A DNA stretch of 37,891 bases from UBA10427 sp003500135 (GTDB lineage: Bacteria; Bacteroidota; Bacteroidia; Cytophagales; Cyclobacteriaceae), in the NCBI GenBank assembly GCA_963966275.1, contig CAWZYQ010000018.1, positions 1 through 37,891 of the forward strand, in the 5' to 3' direction. A program made the translations under genes and the position numbers. Numbering within the stretch: position 1 is the first letter of the stretch; each line of letters begins with the position of its first letter. Below the pieces are notes generated by a model. The model had not been told where the DNA came from. It was given only the letters and a program-made list of their open reading frames with translations, and made no database searches. Below, piece after piece: positions 1-8,200 of this stretch.

Positions 1-31
1 TGGTCCGACTTTTTGACTTGATCTGACTTGG

Positions 32-415
32 GTGTCCCAGCGAGGAAAACAGGAATTGAAGCATCCTGAATATAGCAGCAATTTCAGAAATATTGAGGCT
101 AACAATATCGAACTAAAGCAAGGCCTGGGCTTCGTGGAAAATGCAATAATTGATCAGCATTTTGTAAAAAGAAGCCGGCATAATCGTTTAATCAGCGCGA
201 TTGCTGAACATCCTGAAATATTGGGTATCGGAATAGATGAGTCTACTGCCATTCTGGTGGACAAGGATACTGCAGAAGTGGTCGGAGTATCGCAGGTTTT
301 AGTATTCAAAAATACTAATCCGAAAATAGATACATCAGAAAATGGCCTTTTAGGTACCAAAGGAATCGTGTTGGATATATATTTGCCCGGAGAAAAATTT
401 CCCCTTAAGAAATGA
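32..415 (+). CDS. Cyanophycinase (peptidase S51), C-terminal part only
   Basis: This is the last ~125 residues of a cyanophycinase-type serine exopeptidase, which cleaves the Asp-Arg polymer cyanophycin to beta-Asp-Arg dipeptides. The recognisable stretch begins at about residue 5 (GKQELKHPEYSS) and continues through FRNIEANNIE, LGFVENAIIDQHF, RSRHNRL and GIGIDESTA, all typical of the C-terminal half of the family. The full protein is normally about 270-300 residues, and the nucleophile Ser region (G-x-S-A-G) should lie upstream of the window. The first few residues do not fit the family, and an in-frame TGA sits at 14-16, so the listed GTG is only where the open frame begins, not the true start. 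The gene overlaps the next by 4 bases (ATGA), implying translational coupling with the transporter. Family assignment is firm; completeness in the genome cannot be judged. Confidence 0.85.
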   Translation: MSQRGKQELKHPEYSSNFRNIEANNIELKQGLGFVENAIIDQHFVKRSRHNRLISAIAEHPEILGIGIDESTAILVDKDTAEVVGVSQVLVFKNTNPKIDTSENGLLGTKGIVLDIYLPGEKFPLKK

Positions 416-1800
416 AATTTAAACTTCCAGACACACTTATAATCGTTTCAACCATTTTATTGATCTTCGTGATCCTTACCTGGATTATTCCCGCCGGTGA
501 ATTTGAGAGGGATGTAGTAAATGGAAGAGAGGTGTTAGTACCTGGAAGTTATCATGAAATTGAACCGGCGCCACAAGGCTTTTTTGATTTTTTAAAAGCC
601 CCTATCAAGGGTTTTATCTCCGCAGCCCAAATAGTTGGTTTTGTGCTTTTGGTTGGAGGAGCTTTTTCGGTAATCAATAAGACGGATGCCATAAATGCAG
701 GCCTGAAAAAGATCATTGACTTTACACGTCAATATCCAAAAATGAAAAAAGTAATGGTGGCTTTTTTGATCGTTCTGTTCTCATTGGCAGGGGCCACTTT
801 TGGTATGAGTGAAGAGGTCCTGGTTTTTGTACTCATAACCATTCCATTGGGTTTATCATTGGGATATGATTCGCTTGTAGGCATTTATATTCCATTTGTA
901 GGCGCCGGGGCTGGTTTTGCGGGGGCATTTAGCAATCCATTTACGATTGGTATTGCACAGGGCATAGCTGAGCTCCCTCCTTTCAGCGGATGGGAATACA
1001 GACTATTGGTATGGGCATGTTTTACTACCATTGCAGTTCTGTTTATGTTGTGGTATTTGACAAGGCTCGATAAAGACCCAAAAAGGAGCCCGGTATTCAG
1101 GATTGATCAGAAGCGTGATACTGAGGATCTCACTATGCCGTCCCATAATTTTGATAATAAAAAACTATTTGTTGTTGTTATTTTTATAGCCGGATTAATC
1201 GGTTTAGTTATTGGTGTTTCGCAGTGGGATTGGTACATAAATGAAATTTCCGGGTTGTTTATTTTGATCAGTATTGTTGCTGCTTTTATGGGAAGATTAT
1301 CCCCAAATACTTATGCCCAGGCTTTTGTAGATGGCGCCAGGGACATGATGACTGCAGCTCTGGTAATTGCATTTTCCAAAGGCATACTCATCGTAGCTAC
1401 GGACGGGAAAATAATTGATACAGTATTGTTTTCATTGTCCGGTCTTGCGGAAGGGTCCTCCAAAATTCTGTCGGTAGAGTTGATGTTTTTCGTGCAATCC
1501 GCCATTAATTTATTTTTGCCTTCCGGTTCCGGACAAGCTGCCCTTACCATGCCAATAATGGCGCCATTAAGTGATTTGTTAGGTGTAAGCAGGCAAACTG
1601 CGGTATTAGCATTTCAGTTTGGCGATGGCTTAAGCAACCTGATAATTCCTACCAGCGGTGTGACCATGGGTGTTTTAAGCATAGCCGGCATACCGTACCA
1701 GGTCTGGATCAAATGGATGGCGCCTTTAATGGTAATATTTTTTTTGTTGGCCATGGCATTACTCGTGCCTCCGGTAATACTGGGCTGGGGGCCATTTTAG
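412..1800 (+). CDS. YfcC/DcuC-family inner-membrane transporter
   Basis: The 462-residue polytopic membrane protein resembles the YfcC branch of the C4-dicarboxylate carrier (DcuC) superfamily. It opens with a hydrophobic helix (residues ~8-26) followed by IIPAGEFER, a family hallmark, and has around ten or more further hydrophobic segments. The loop AGAGFAGAFSNPFTIGIAQGIAELP (split here only by description) and the NLFLPSGSGQAALTMPI segment correspond to conserved substrate-path motifs. Members are proposed to move carboxylates, amino acids or small peptides; the substrate is not proven. It starts inside the cyanophycinase stop codon and ends 3 bases before the convergent isoaspartyl peptidase. 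That context suggests uptake or exchange of Asp/Arg-containing products (inference). Confidence 0.85.
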   Translation: MKFKLPDTLIIVSTILLIFVILTWIIPAGEFERDVVNGREVLVPGSYHEIEPAPQGFFDFLKAPIKGFISAAQIVGFVLLVGGAFSVINKTDAINAGLKKIIDFTRQYPKMKKVMVAFLIVLFSLAGATFGMSEEVLVFVLITIPLGLSLGYDSLVGIYIPFVGAGAGFAGAFSNPFTIGIAQGIAELPPFSGWEYRLLVWACFTTIAVLFMLWYLTRLDKDPKRSPVFRIDQKRDTEDLTMPSHNFDNKKLFVVVIFIAGLIGLVIGVSQWDWYINEISGLFILISIVAAFMGRLSPNTYAQAFVDGARDMMTAALVIAFSKGILIVATDGKIIDTVLFSLSGLAEGSSKILSVELMFFVQSAINLFLPSGSGQAALTMPIMAPLSDLLGVSRQTAVLAFQFGDGLSNLIIPTSGVTMGVLSIAGIPYQVWIKWMAPLMVIFFLLAMALLVPPVILGWGPF

Positions 1801-1803
1801 GGG

Positions 1804-2739
1804 CTAATCTTTATAAATTGCCACATTTAATGTGTCTTCTTTTGAGTTAGCCCATGCCCGGTACATCCCCTCAGAATTGAAAGATAGTACTACATTTCCT
1901 TTTGCATCAATAGCAATTAAACCACCTTCCCCGCCAAGTTTTACCATTTTGTCCAAAACCACAGAGTCACAGGACTCTTGTAACGACTTGTTAGAGTATT
2001 CCATTTGCGCGGAAACGTCGTATGCCGTAACAGCCCTGATAAAATACTCGCCATAACCGGTACAAGACACTGCGCAGGTTTTGTTATTTGCATAGGTGCC
2101 AGCGCCGATTATTGGCGTGTCACCTATTCGCCCGAATTTTTTGTTGGTGAGCCCACCGGTTGATGTTGCAGCGGCCACATTGCCAAACTGATCTAAGGCC
2201 ACAGCGCCTACAGTTCCAAACTTACGATCTTTTTTGACCGTGTGATCCAATTGAGCTTTGTCAGAACCCTTGACTTCCTGCCACTGTTGGTATCGGAAAG
2301 CATCATAGAAATAGGTTTCATCTTCAATAGGAAGCGCATTCTCCTTCGCAAATTCTTCAGCCTTATCGCCGGAAAGGAAAACAAATTCCGAATTATCGAT
2401 CACTTTTCTGGAAAGTGCGACCGGGTTTTTTACGCTCCTGATGCCCGCCACAGCGCCGGCTTCCAGCGTCTGCCCGCACATGATAGCGGCTTCCATTTCA
2501 TGACGGCCTTCCGAGTTAAAAACCGAACCTTTACCAGCATTGAATAAGGGGCTGTCTTCCATAGACTTCACTGCTTCTTCAACCGCATCGAGACTTGTAC
2601 CGCCGCTTTTCAAAATATCATACCCTATTCGTAAAGCTTCTCTCAAACTTTCTTTGTAGGCAGCTTCTTTATCGGCTGTCATTTCCGATTTTAATATAGT
2701 ACCAGCCCCACCGTGTATTGCTATGCTGAAAAGTTTCAT
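1804..2739 (-). CDS. iaaA: Isoaspartyl peptidase / plant-type L-asparaginase
   Basis: This 311-residue Ntn-hydrolase belongs to the IaaA/plant asparaginase family. The precursor is expected to cut itself before the nucleophile Thr176, seen in FGTVGAVALD, to give alpha and beta subunits. N-terminal AIHGGAGT (7-14), the NAGKGSVFN segment (67-75) and the GDTPIIGAGTYAN segment of the beta subunit are all diagnostic. The family hydrolyses beta-aspartyl dipeptides and asparagine, and some members cleave the beta-Asp-Arg released by cyanophycinase. It lies convergent to cyanophycinase and the YfcC transporter, which supports that role. A -7 box TACCTTTG lies 32 bases upstream of the ATG. No signal peptide is visible, so it is probably cytoplasmic. 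The symbol reflects family rather than proven orthology. Confidence 0.92.
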   Translation of the reverse strand: MKLFSIAIHGGAGTILKSEMTADKEAAYKESLREALRIGYDILKSGGTSLDAVEEAVKSMEDSPLFNAGKGSVFNSEGRHEMEAAIMCGQTLEAGAVAGIRSVKNPVALSRKVIDNSEFVFLSGDKAEEFAKENALPIEDETYFYDAFRYQQWQEVKGSDKAQLDHTVKKDRKFGTVGAVALDQFGNVAAATSTGGLTNKKFGRIGDTPIIGAGTYANNKTCAVSCTGYGEYFIRAVTAYDVSAQMEYSNKSLQESCDSVVLDKMVKLGGEGGLIAIDAKGNVVLSFNSEGMYRAWANSKEDTLNVAIYKD

Positions 2740-2770
2740 GAATTAAATCCGATCGCTAATTAGACATTTT

Positions 2771-2778
2771 CAAAGGTA
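2771..2778 (-). promoter_or_regulatory. Candidate -7 box of iaaA promoter (TACCTTTG)
   Basis: On the minus strand the octamer reads TACCTTTG and matches the Bacteroidota sigma-factor -7 consensus TAnnTTTG. It ends 31 bases before the iaaA ATG. No clear TTG-type -33 element is seen at the expected distance, so this is a candidate only. Confidence 0.45.
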
Positions 2779-3210
2779 GTGATTTTTGAGCGGATAAAGA
2801 AGCTGTGGAGGAGTATAAATTTGTATATTTCTAATAAATACTTAAAGTGAGATGCGCCTATTAATTGTTGGTACAATTTTTACGATACAAATGAAGCAAT
2901 GCTATTTTTATTAGTTATCTGGTTAAGTTCTATTGAAAAATAATGTATCGCTTTTTAAAAGGGATATTTAAAGAAAAAGATTTACAAATGTGTTATATTT
3001 AACATATTAATACTGTATTAATTTTGTTTGAATCTTTTTGATTAAATGAACACATTATTTCAATTAAAATAAATTCTAAATAGCTGTAAAAGGCTATGAA
3101 GCATTAGACTTTCTTGTAGAAATGGTTGTTAAAAAGTGCGAATATTTCATAAAAAGCATGTGAGAGAGCTTTAAATAGTGTCAATACTGTACTTCTAAGA
3201 TTATATTAGC

Positions 3211-3218
3211 TACCTTTG
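3211..3218 (+). promoter_or_regulatory. Candidate -7 box of slyD-like gene promoter (TACCTTTG)
   Basis: The octamer TACCTTTG fits the Bacteroidota -7 consensus TAnnTTTG and lies 32 bases before the ATG at 3251, the same octamer and nearly the same spacing as at iaaA. No -33 TTG is evident. Confidence 0.5.
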
Positions 3219-3250
3219 GTGTAAAATTTTTGATCAATTAACTAATAGTT

Positions 3251-3679
3251 ATGTCTAAAGCTGAAAACGGAAAAAAGGTAAAAGTTCATTATACGGGTAA
3301 ACTTACTGATGGTACTGTATTTGATAGTTCGGAAGGTAGGGAGCCATTAGAATTTGTACTAGGACAGGGATCTATGATTAAAGGATTTGAAAATGCAGTG
3401 ATGGGTCTTGGCCTTGGTGATAAAACATCAGCTACTCTAAAACCAGGTGAAGCATATGGTGAAAGGAATAATGATCTGATATTTAATTTTGCCAAAGAAA
3501 AATTTCCTGAAGATATCAACCCAGAAGTAGGCATGAAGCTCAATATGCAAACGGCACAAGGTCAACCGGTTCCCGTAGAGGTGAAGGAAGTGGCGGATGA
3601 CCACGTTGTATTGGATGCCAACCACCCTCTGGCAGGTAAGGAGTTGGTATTTGATATAGAGCTTGTGGCAGTTGACTAA
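3251..3679 (+). CDS. FKBP-type peptidyl-prolyl isomerase, SlyD-like
   Basis: This 142-residue protein is an FKBP prolyl isomerase of the SlyD type, acting as a cytosolic folding catalyst and chaperone. The FKBP half shows VHYTGKLTDGTVFDSS (13-28), then EFVLGQGSMIKGFENAVMGL. The inserted flap chaperone domain lies roughly at residues 70-120. The closing LDANHPLAGKEL and FDIELV segment is a SlyD hallmark. The metal-binding His-rich tail of enterobacterial SlyD is absent and the protein ends right after the FKBP fold, as in many Bacteroidota members. A promoter box lies just upstream. A lipoprotein gene begins 34 bases downstream and may be co-transcribed, ending at the terminator at 4258-4284. 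Confidence 0.93.
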   Translation: MSKAENGKKVKVHYTGKLTDGTVFDSSEGREPLEFVLGQGSMIKGFENAVMGLGLGDKTSATLKPGEAYGERNNDLIFNFAKEKFPEDINPEVGMKLNMQTAQGQPVPVEVKEVADDHVVLDANHPLAGKELVFDIELVAVD

Positions 3680-3713
3680 ATCATATTTGCTGCAAATAGA
3701 TAATAATATATCA

Positions 3714-4259
3714 ATGAAAAAGTTTCTTAATTTATTATGGATTGGCGCTATCGCAGCGACAGCGCTGATTTCATCTTGTAATGATGATGAAGGGCCGGTC
3801 AATGAGGGGCCGAGTCGGTTAATTGCACAGGATTGGGTATTATCCGAAATGAATGTAAAATTGGAGTACGATTTTGATGGAATTCCAGTGGATTCTACTT
3901 TTGATGCAGTTGAATCGCTCGAGCCCTGCGATCGTGATGACTTGTTTCGTTTCTATGAAGACGAAACAATGGATGTTCTTGAAAATGGTGCATCCTGCCA
4001 GGGCTTTAATGATGGAGATGTAAAAGCTCAAGGTACCTGGGAATTCAGGGACAACAATTCAATCTTTATTTTTTCTAGCCCTCAACTGGAAATTGAGGAT
4101 GATTTAATTACAGATCCTGAATTAGAAGAGTATACCGTTAAAGAATTAAGTAGCAACAGATTTAGATTATATAGCGATACGGAGACATCCCTTGATTTTA
4201 GGTTAGGCATTCCCATTGATATAAGAATCGAAGTTGATTTAATTATGAAACCAGTATAA
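3714..4259 (+). CDS. Small lipoprotein, lipocalin-like, function unknown
   Basis: I chose the ATG at 3714, 17 codons inside the longest open frame, because it gives a proper lipoprotein signal: MKK, a hydrophobic run, then the lipobox LISSC with Cys at about residue 22, followed by acidic NDDEGP. The start at 3663 would add residues overlapping the slyD-like gene and hide the signal. The mature part (~160 residues) is acidic and predicted beta-rich: a DWVLSEM strand, LFRFYEDETMDVLENG, GTWEFRDNNSIFIFSS and FRLYSDTE. This pattern resembles small lipocalin-like lipoproteins common in Bacteroidota. Acidic residues after the Cys may favour export to the outer membrane or surface (inference). It has two further Cys residues that could pair. 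No specific role can be assigned. Confidence 0.75.
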   Translation: MKKFLNLLWIGAIAATALISSCNDDEGPVNEGPSRLIAQDWVLSEMNVKLEYDFDGIPVDSTFDAVESLEPCDRDDLFRFYEDETMDVLENGASCQGFNDGDVKAQGTWEFRDNNSIFIFSSPQLEIEDDLITDPELEEYTVKELSSNRFRLYSDTETSLDFRLGIPIDIRIEVDLIMKPV

Positions 4260-4284
4260 AAAAGGCCTCGATCGAGGCCTTTTT
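4258..4284. terminator. Bidirectional rho-independent terminator
   Basis: A perfect GC-rich palindrome GGCCTCGATCGAGGCC (4264-4279) is flanked by an A-run on the left and a T-run on the right. It therefore reads as hairpin plus U-tract on both strands. It sits between the ends of the convergent lipoprotein (stop at 4259) and peroxiredoxin (stop at 4294) genes. Confidence 0.93.
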
Positions 4285-4293
4285 CATTTCCTT

Positions 4294-4929
4294 CTATTTA
4301 TTCGGTTGTGGCGTCATTCTCAAATACGGCTTCAGTTCCTTGTGTCCTTTAGGAAATTTAGCCGGAATTTCAGAAGTAGGAATAGCAGGCGCTACCACCA
4401 CATCCTCACCATCTTTCCAGTTCACCGGAGTGGCCACCTGATAGTTATCAGTGAGCTGCAAGGAGTCGATCACCCGAAGTATTTCGTCAAAATTTCTACC
4501 GGTAGAAGCAGGATAGGTTATGATCAGCCTGATCTTTTTATTGGGGTCAATGACAAAAACGGAGCGTACCGTAAATTTGTCATTGGAATTGGGATGGATC
4601 ATATCGTACAATTCCGCTACTTTTTTATCCGGATCGGCTATTATAGGGAAATTTACTGTAGTGTGTTGAGTTTCATTAATATCACCCAACCATCCTTTGT
4701 GCGATTCAAGGTCATCAACGCTTAAAGCAATCACTTTAGTGTTGCGCTTATCAAACTCATCTTTCAGTTTAGCGGTCATTCCGAGCTCTGTGGTACAAAC
4801 AGGCGTGTAATCAGCGGGGTGTGAATACAGAACGCCCCACTTATCACCTAACCAATCATAAAAATCAATTTCGCCTTCTGTTGTTTGTGTTTTAAAATTT
4901 GGTGCGGTATCACCTAATCGTAATCCCAT
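4294..4929 (-). CDS. 1-Cys peroxiredoxin (Prx6 family)
   Basis: This 211-residue thiol peroxidase should reduce hydrogen peroxide and organic hydroperoxides in the cytoplasm. The peroxidatic Cys45 is in SHPADYTPVCTTELG (36-50), the classic Prx active site with the Thr and Pro of PxxxT/SxxC. It is the only cysteine in the protein, so there is no resolving Cys and the 1-Cys mechanism is implied. The long C-terminal arm (~160-211, including VNWKDGEDVVV and the PKGHKELKPYLR segment) is typical of the Prx6 group rather than AhpC. The gene stands alone between a shared terminator and the inverted-repeat region. No TAnnTTTG box was found upstream, so its promoter is unresolved. Confidence 0.95.
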   Translation of the reverse strand: MGLRLGDTAPNFKTQTTEGEIDFYDWLGDKWGVLYSHPADYTPVCTTELGMTAKLKDEFDKRNTKVIALSVDDLESHKGWLGDINETQHTTVNFPIIADPDKKVAELYDMIHPNSNDKFTVRSVFVIDPNKKIRLIITYPASTGRNFDEILRVIDSLQLTDNYQVATPVNWKDGEDVVVAPAIPTSEIPAKFPKGHKELKPYLRMTPQPNK

Positions 4930-5240
4930 AGTTGTTTAATTTTTTTGGTTATACTTCTTTTCAATGCATTGCAGTTCGCATGCGTATTTCTTAACGATTG
5001 TCAAGAAGCATTGTTGCTTGTCAAATGGTGAGATTTTTCACTCGATAGAATTGATTCAGGTTAAACCTGAATCATACATTCGCATTCTATTCCAAGTCCA
5101 AAATGCTTCAACCTCAAGCATTTATGAACATTTTGGTACTCACCGTGATGATTAACCACGCCTCAGTGCCAAAATAACCCTAATCACTTGATCTTATTGC
5201 ATTTTGGGCTTTCATGACGAATCCTAATGTATGATCCAGG
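4930..5240. other. Non-coding stretch rich in inverted repeats
   Basis: This 311-base gap lies upstream of the peroxiredoxin gene and downstream of the PKD/T9SS gene. A 63-codon plus-strand frame here resembles no protein and runs through the hairpins, so I do not call it a gene. The interval contains several perfect hairpins and a pair of longer inverted arms, listed separately. It must also carry the peroxiredoxin promoter on its left side and, possibly, the terminator of the T9SS gene on its right. Confidence 0.6.
5052..5074. repeat. Perfect palindrome, 11-bp arms
   Basis: TGATTCAGGTT (5052-5062) and AACCTGAATCA (5064-5074) are exact reverse complements around a single A. No T-run follows on either strand, so it does not look like a simple intrinsic terminator. 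It forms part of the left arm of the larger inverted repeat at 5064-5242. Confidence 0.85.
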
Positions 5241-5242
5241 TT
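5064..5242. repeat. Possible MITE-like or structured-RNA element with 17-bp inverted ends
   Basis: AACCTGAATCATACATT at 5064-5080 is repeated inverted at 5226-5242 with 16 of 17 matches. Between the arms lie a perfect hairpin, AAATGCTT / AAGCATTT (5101-5108 and 5116-5123), and alternating copies of CCAAAAT and its complement near 5099, 5130, 5169 and 5201. The right arm reaches the stop codon of the T9SS gene. The whole could be a small non-autonomous element or an RNA with a long closing stem. No target-site duplication was established. Confidence 0.45.
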
Positions 5243-8200
5243 AAAGGATGATCATCTTAAATATCTCGTTTTTTCCACCGTTTTGATCAGAGACATTTAT
5301 TAAATAATTGCCGGATGCATACCTGCTTACATCAACGTCAATGAAGTTTAAACCTTCTTTCAATCCGGTGGCCGTTTGTTCATAAGTATTTTTTCCGTCC
5401 GATGAGATCAACTGGATTGTTACTGATCCCTCTTGCGATTTTATAAATGGTAGGGTAAACACTTCATTAACAGGATTTGGATAAGGATTGAATACGAAAA
5501 AAGATGAGCTCAAATCGAGGCATTCAGAATTATTTTCGGGCGTTTCATCCGATAAGTCGGTGTCAACTGCATTGATCTCAAAACACACGATCCTCACAGG
5601 TTGATTTTCAACATTGATGATATCAAAATCGAATGTGTGATTCACAGCGCTTCCGGGAATGAGTCGCTCACTAATTCTTTCAACAAGGGTTATCTCGTTG
5701 TTCACTCTTATTTTAAGATCGGTCTGGTCCACCACAACTGTTCCGCGGTTTTCGATGGTAACCACAAATCCAATCCGGTCTTCATTTTGCACGGGAACTA
5801 CCGAATTAATGCTTAAATCCAGAACCGGTGGTAAAACGTTTATCTGCAGACCAATGGAATCTTCGCAATCGTCATCATTACGAGCTATAAAGGATACCCG
5901 CTCAACGCCAATTTCTTCATAGGTGTATAACGGCTCTTCTTCCGTTGAAAAGTCATCATTATTGGCGCTGAAATCCCAGTAAAAGTCATCAGAAAAAGAT
6001 GTGTTATTGGTAAAAAACACTTCGAGTGGAGGAGCGCCATTCAAAGGGTCCGCATCTATTAGTGCAACAGGGGCCTGATTTACCTGTATAGTGCGGGATA
6101 TCGTATCGGTACAATTGTTAGCGGTATAGCTGATCATTTGTACCTCGTAGTTCTCGGCATTCGAAAGGTTCGTTTGGAAGGTTTCGGCATTTGATAAATT
6201 ATTTCCATTTATTTTCCAATCGTAAAAAGCAATAGGATCTTCTGGGTCATCACTTGAAATGCTGGCAAATGTAATCGGTTCATTGTTACACAATCTGGAG
6301 TTCGTAAAATCGGCGTTGGGAAGACCAGGTAGGTAAAGCTCACGACTGACGGATTGCTCACAATTGTTGTCAGCGCGTGCAGTTAGGCGTATGTTTTTAT
6401 TTCCTGATGTGTTGAATACATGGCCGATGTCAGGTTCGGTATATAATACCCCATCTACTATCCAGTTATGCGATACGATATTGCCATTTTGAGGAGGTAT
6501 GGCCATAGCCATAAGTTGGGTTTCGGCGCCCAGGCAGGCTATTTCCGATGTGTAATCCACTTGCGGCGATTCTATCACTTCTATGTCAGATGTCAAAGTA
6601 TCGCTGCAGCCATAATTGCTGACTGCGCGGAGTGTAATGTTGTATATTCCCGGATCTGCCAATAGAATTTCAGGATCCATTTCCTGTGAAGTAGCTTCAA
6701 AACCAAATTCCGTATTACTGATCAACCAGTTTGAAGTATCGATATTCGCATTTTGGACGGCGCTGATATTGAAAAACCGGATTTCATTCTCCGAACAAGC
6801 CAACTCATTATCAAAACTGGCCAGAGGTTTTGAACGTACGGGTACTGGCGCTTCAAATGTCGTTTGGCAACCCAGGGCATTCGTGGCTTCCAGCGTTACA
6901 TCATAGGTATTGCCTGAATTGAAAAGGTGGAGTGGTTCATCTTCCGTGCTGAAATTGCCGTCCCCAAAATCCCACTGATAACCGGTTATATCCGTTCCCG
7001 TGGTCAGGTTGTCAAACTCAAAAATTTCATACTCACAGGCGCCTGTAAAGGAGAATTGGGTGTTGGGCCCCTCAGTTATGTCAACCAAACGTATGGAATC
7101 ATCAATACAACCGGGAATAGAAGCCGTTAGAGTTACATTTTTAATCCCTCCACTACTAAAATTAAATGTTGGGTTCTCTTCTTGTGACGATTCTATTCCA
7201 TCGAAATTCCAGTTGTAAGATAAAACGGAATCCGGACCAAAGAAATTGGTTGTATTTGTAAAAGGAATAGGGCTATTAGAGCACAATATACCTGATGGAT
7301 AATCGAATGATGATTCCGGGGGGAGGTAGATGGGTAAGCTACCTGTATAAAAATTTGAACACCCATTTTCAAAATAGGCTCGAATCGATGGGAAATAAGT
7401 GTCTTCTGAGGCATAGGTATAGCTAGGATTCAATAATTCTGAAGAGCCATTTAAGTCTCCAAAATTCCATTTGGCAGAATCGATCATGGAAATGTCATCA
7501 GTTTGTATACTGAAGTTAACAGGCGCACCCTGGCAATTCCCATTGCTTTCAAAAGAAAGGGATGGAGTAACTATATCCTTAACAAAAACAGTGTCTGTCT
7601 TACTGCTGAAATTTCCGTCGCTATCGGAAACTACCAATTTCAGAATTTGATTGCCGGATTCTGAATAACTTATGTCATTAGGAATATATTCAGTGGAGGA
7701 TATTGGATCATAAATACATTCATTGTCAAAAGTCAGCCCGAATAACCCTTTAGTTGCATTGACATAATCAACTGTCAGATAACGATAAGCATCGTCAGAA
7801 GTTTTAATTATATCAAAAGCATAGCAATTTTCTGAAAGCTCTTCAAGAAAGTCAATTGAAAATTCATTATTTGGATTATTCCCAAAAAACAACCTCACTA
7901 TACTACTCCCATCTAATTGAATAAATGCAAAAAAGTCTCCATTCTCTACTTCCCACTTGACCCGGGCAGGTTGAATAAATCGGGCATCAGAAATAATAAC
8001 TTCTTCGATTTGCGGCACATTATTTAATCCATTATTAAAAGTCAGTTTAAATAATTTATCATTATTTATTGAAGTGACCAAACCATAGTATGAGCCGCAA
8101 TATTTTGTTAGTGAAATACCTGTTATTCCAGAGGCGTCCGGGATAGTAAATGTACTTACGGAAGGATCATTTAAAAGGTCATCTCCAAAATTTAAAACAG

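Larger units (their letters stand above)
2740..3250. other. Divergent intergenic region, AT-rich, no gene
   Basis: This 511-base region separates the divergent iaaA and slyD-like genes. No credible coding sequence, tRNA or terminator was found. It holds TACCTTTG boxes at both ends, pointing outward to each gene at the same ~32-base distance. It also holds an AT-rich inverted repeat at 3006-3022 (ATTAATA, 3-base gap, TATTAAT) that overlaps another TAATTTTG box at 3019-3026. The middle part has nothing else I recognise; in such AT-rich DNA the inverted repeat may be chance. Confidence 0.6.

Noticed and set aside
3663..3713. Longer start for the lipoprotein gene
   Set aside because: It hides the lipoprotein signal and overlaps the slyD-like gene; ATG 3714 gives a normal signal and lipobox.
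4964..5155. Plus-strand 63-codon frame in the peroxiredoxin upstream gap
   Set aside because: It runs through the hairpins of the inverted-repeat region, has no protein-like motif, and overlaps the only space for the peroxiredoxin promoter.
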